Shown piece after piece: positions 63,661 through 64,000 of a stretch of 64,000 nt of DNA (position 1 is the first letter of the stretch; each line of letters opens with the position of its first letter). The DNA lies in assembly GCF_910593845.1 (NCBI RefSeq), contig NZ_CAJVAS010000028.1, positions 1 to 64,000 on the forward strand, read 5' to 3'. A program made the position numbers and the translations under genes. The notes beneath the pieces were generated by a model. It had not been told where the DNA came from. It ran no database searches and saw only the letters and a program-made list of their open reading frames with translations. The stretch is from Paenibacillus solanacearum. GTDB lineage: Bacteria; Bacillota; Bacilli; Paenibacillales; NBRC-103111.

Positions 63661-63721
63661 GGGCTTGCTGAACGAAACATTACAGAGCAAAGCGTCTGTA
63701 GGCGGTACGGTTCAGCAACAC
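63661..63721 (+). repeat. Right inverted copy of the 61-bp IS end
   Basis: Outer end of the IS that runs off the window; 59 of 61 positions match the inverted copy at 60596-60536. Confidence 0.8.
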
Positions 63722-64000
63722 ATTGAGAATGAAGACGAAAAGAAGCCGCAAGCGGCGTTCCAAGTTCATCACGAGGAACTGCAGGGCGATGACGGCCCCA
63801 CTCGTTTGCTCGAGCGCCCGGATTCGATTCAGTCCATATTTTCGTTTTCCTTCGCCAAACTTGCCCTCGATCGCATTGCGTTCGCCTGCATCCAGCTTGG
63901 CGATTCGTTTCATCTCTGCCGTGTCTGCTTGTTTTGAAGGTCGTTCGAGTGGAGGTCCGCTGAGCCGAATTCCACGCTCCTTGCAGTACGCGCGATTCTC
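63680..64000 (-). CDS. IS5/IS1182-like transposase, C-terminal part
   Basis: From the window edge the minus strand reads ENRAYCKERGIRLSGPPLER, then KLDAGERNAIEGKFGEGKRK and YGLNRIRALEQTS, ending VLLNRTAYRRFAL. GERNAIEGKFGEGKRKYG is the conserved C-terminal block (with the catalytic Glu of the DDE triad) of IS5/IS1182-type transposases. Upstream part is outside the window. Confidence 0.85.
   Translation of the reverse strand, partial: ENRAYCKERGIRLSGPPLERPSKQADTAEMKRIAKLDAGERNAIEGKFGEGKRKYGLNRIRALEQTSGAVIALQFLVMNLERRLRLLFVFILNVLLNRTAYRRFAL

Overview
The window looks like an accessory, defence- and toxin-rich stretch of a Gram-positive chromosome of the Paenibacillus type (Bacillota). The evidence is strong GGAGG-type ribosome binding sites, frequent TTG and GTG starts, a class I c-di-GMP riboswitch, WapA-like YD-repeat proteins and Tc toxins of the kind known from Paenibacillus. 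This is inference from style and gene content; there is no rRNA or housekeeping marker. Nearly every convincing gene lies on the minus strand, and base composition changes several times (GC-rich Tc, Sir2 and Rhs blocks beside AT-rich NTPase and ATPase blocks), which suggests repeated acquisition.

Layout from left to right. 1-0.62 kb: one end of an IS3-family element with a -1 frameshift site. 0.6-4.1 kb: a NACHT/STAND-like NTPase with HEAT-like repeats, whose 3' end runs into the IS. 4.6-22.8 kb: a complete insecticidal-type Tc toxin operon with a fused TcB-TcC carrying a predicted PD-(D/E)XK nuclease tail, followed by TcA split into two proteins. 23.1-25.8 kb: cysD-cysN, with a dead APS-kinase-like tail on CysN. 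25.9-35.5 kb: a peptidase remnant, then a run of small and medium genes: a Spo0E-like ORF, two unknown proteins, a 239-aa protein sharing a new domain with the neighbouring sirtuin, a WG-repeat protein, the sirtuin, a Cys-rich miniprotein, an ankyrin protein, two zinc or DUF proteins and a WYL regulator. 35.8-38.3 kb: decayed mobile DNA (IS21-like end, IS110 remnant, serine recombinase with a nonsense codon, tandem 33-bp repeats).

38.4-59.5 kb is the most striking unit: a 21-kb minus-strand operon headed by a c-di-GMP-I riboswitch. It encodes a secreted 1832-aa PA14/FN3 protein, a secreted 1057-aa FN3 protein ending in the same cohesin-like domain, two membrane-anchored unknown proteins, a 3301-aa WapA/Rhs protein with a papain-fold toxin tip, and its likely immunity protein. 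The logical reading is a second-messenger-controlled surface adhesion and contact-toxin apparatus. 59.7-64 kb: a second peptidase remnant related to the one at 26 kb, an IS256 remnant, and a two-gene AAA-ATPase module bracketed by inverted 61-bp ends of one IS (IS5/IS1182-like), whose transposase runs off the right edge.
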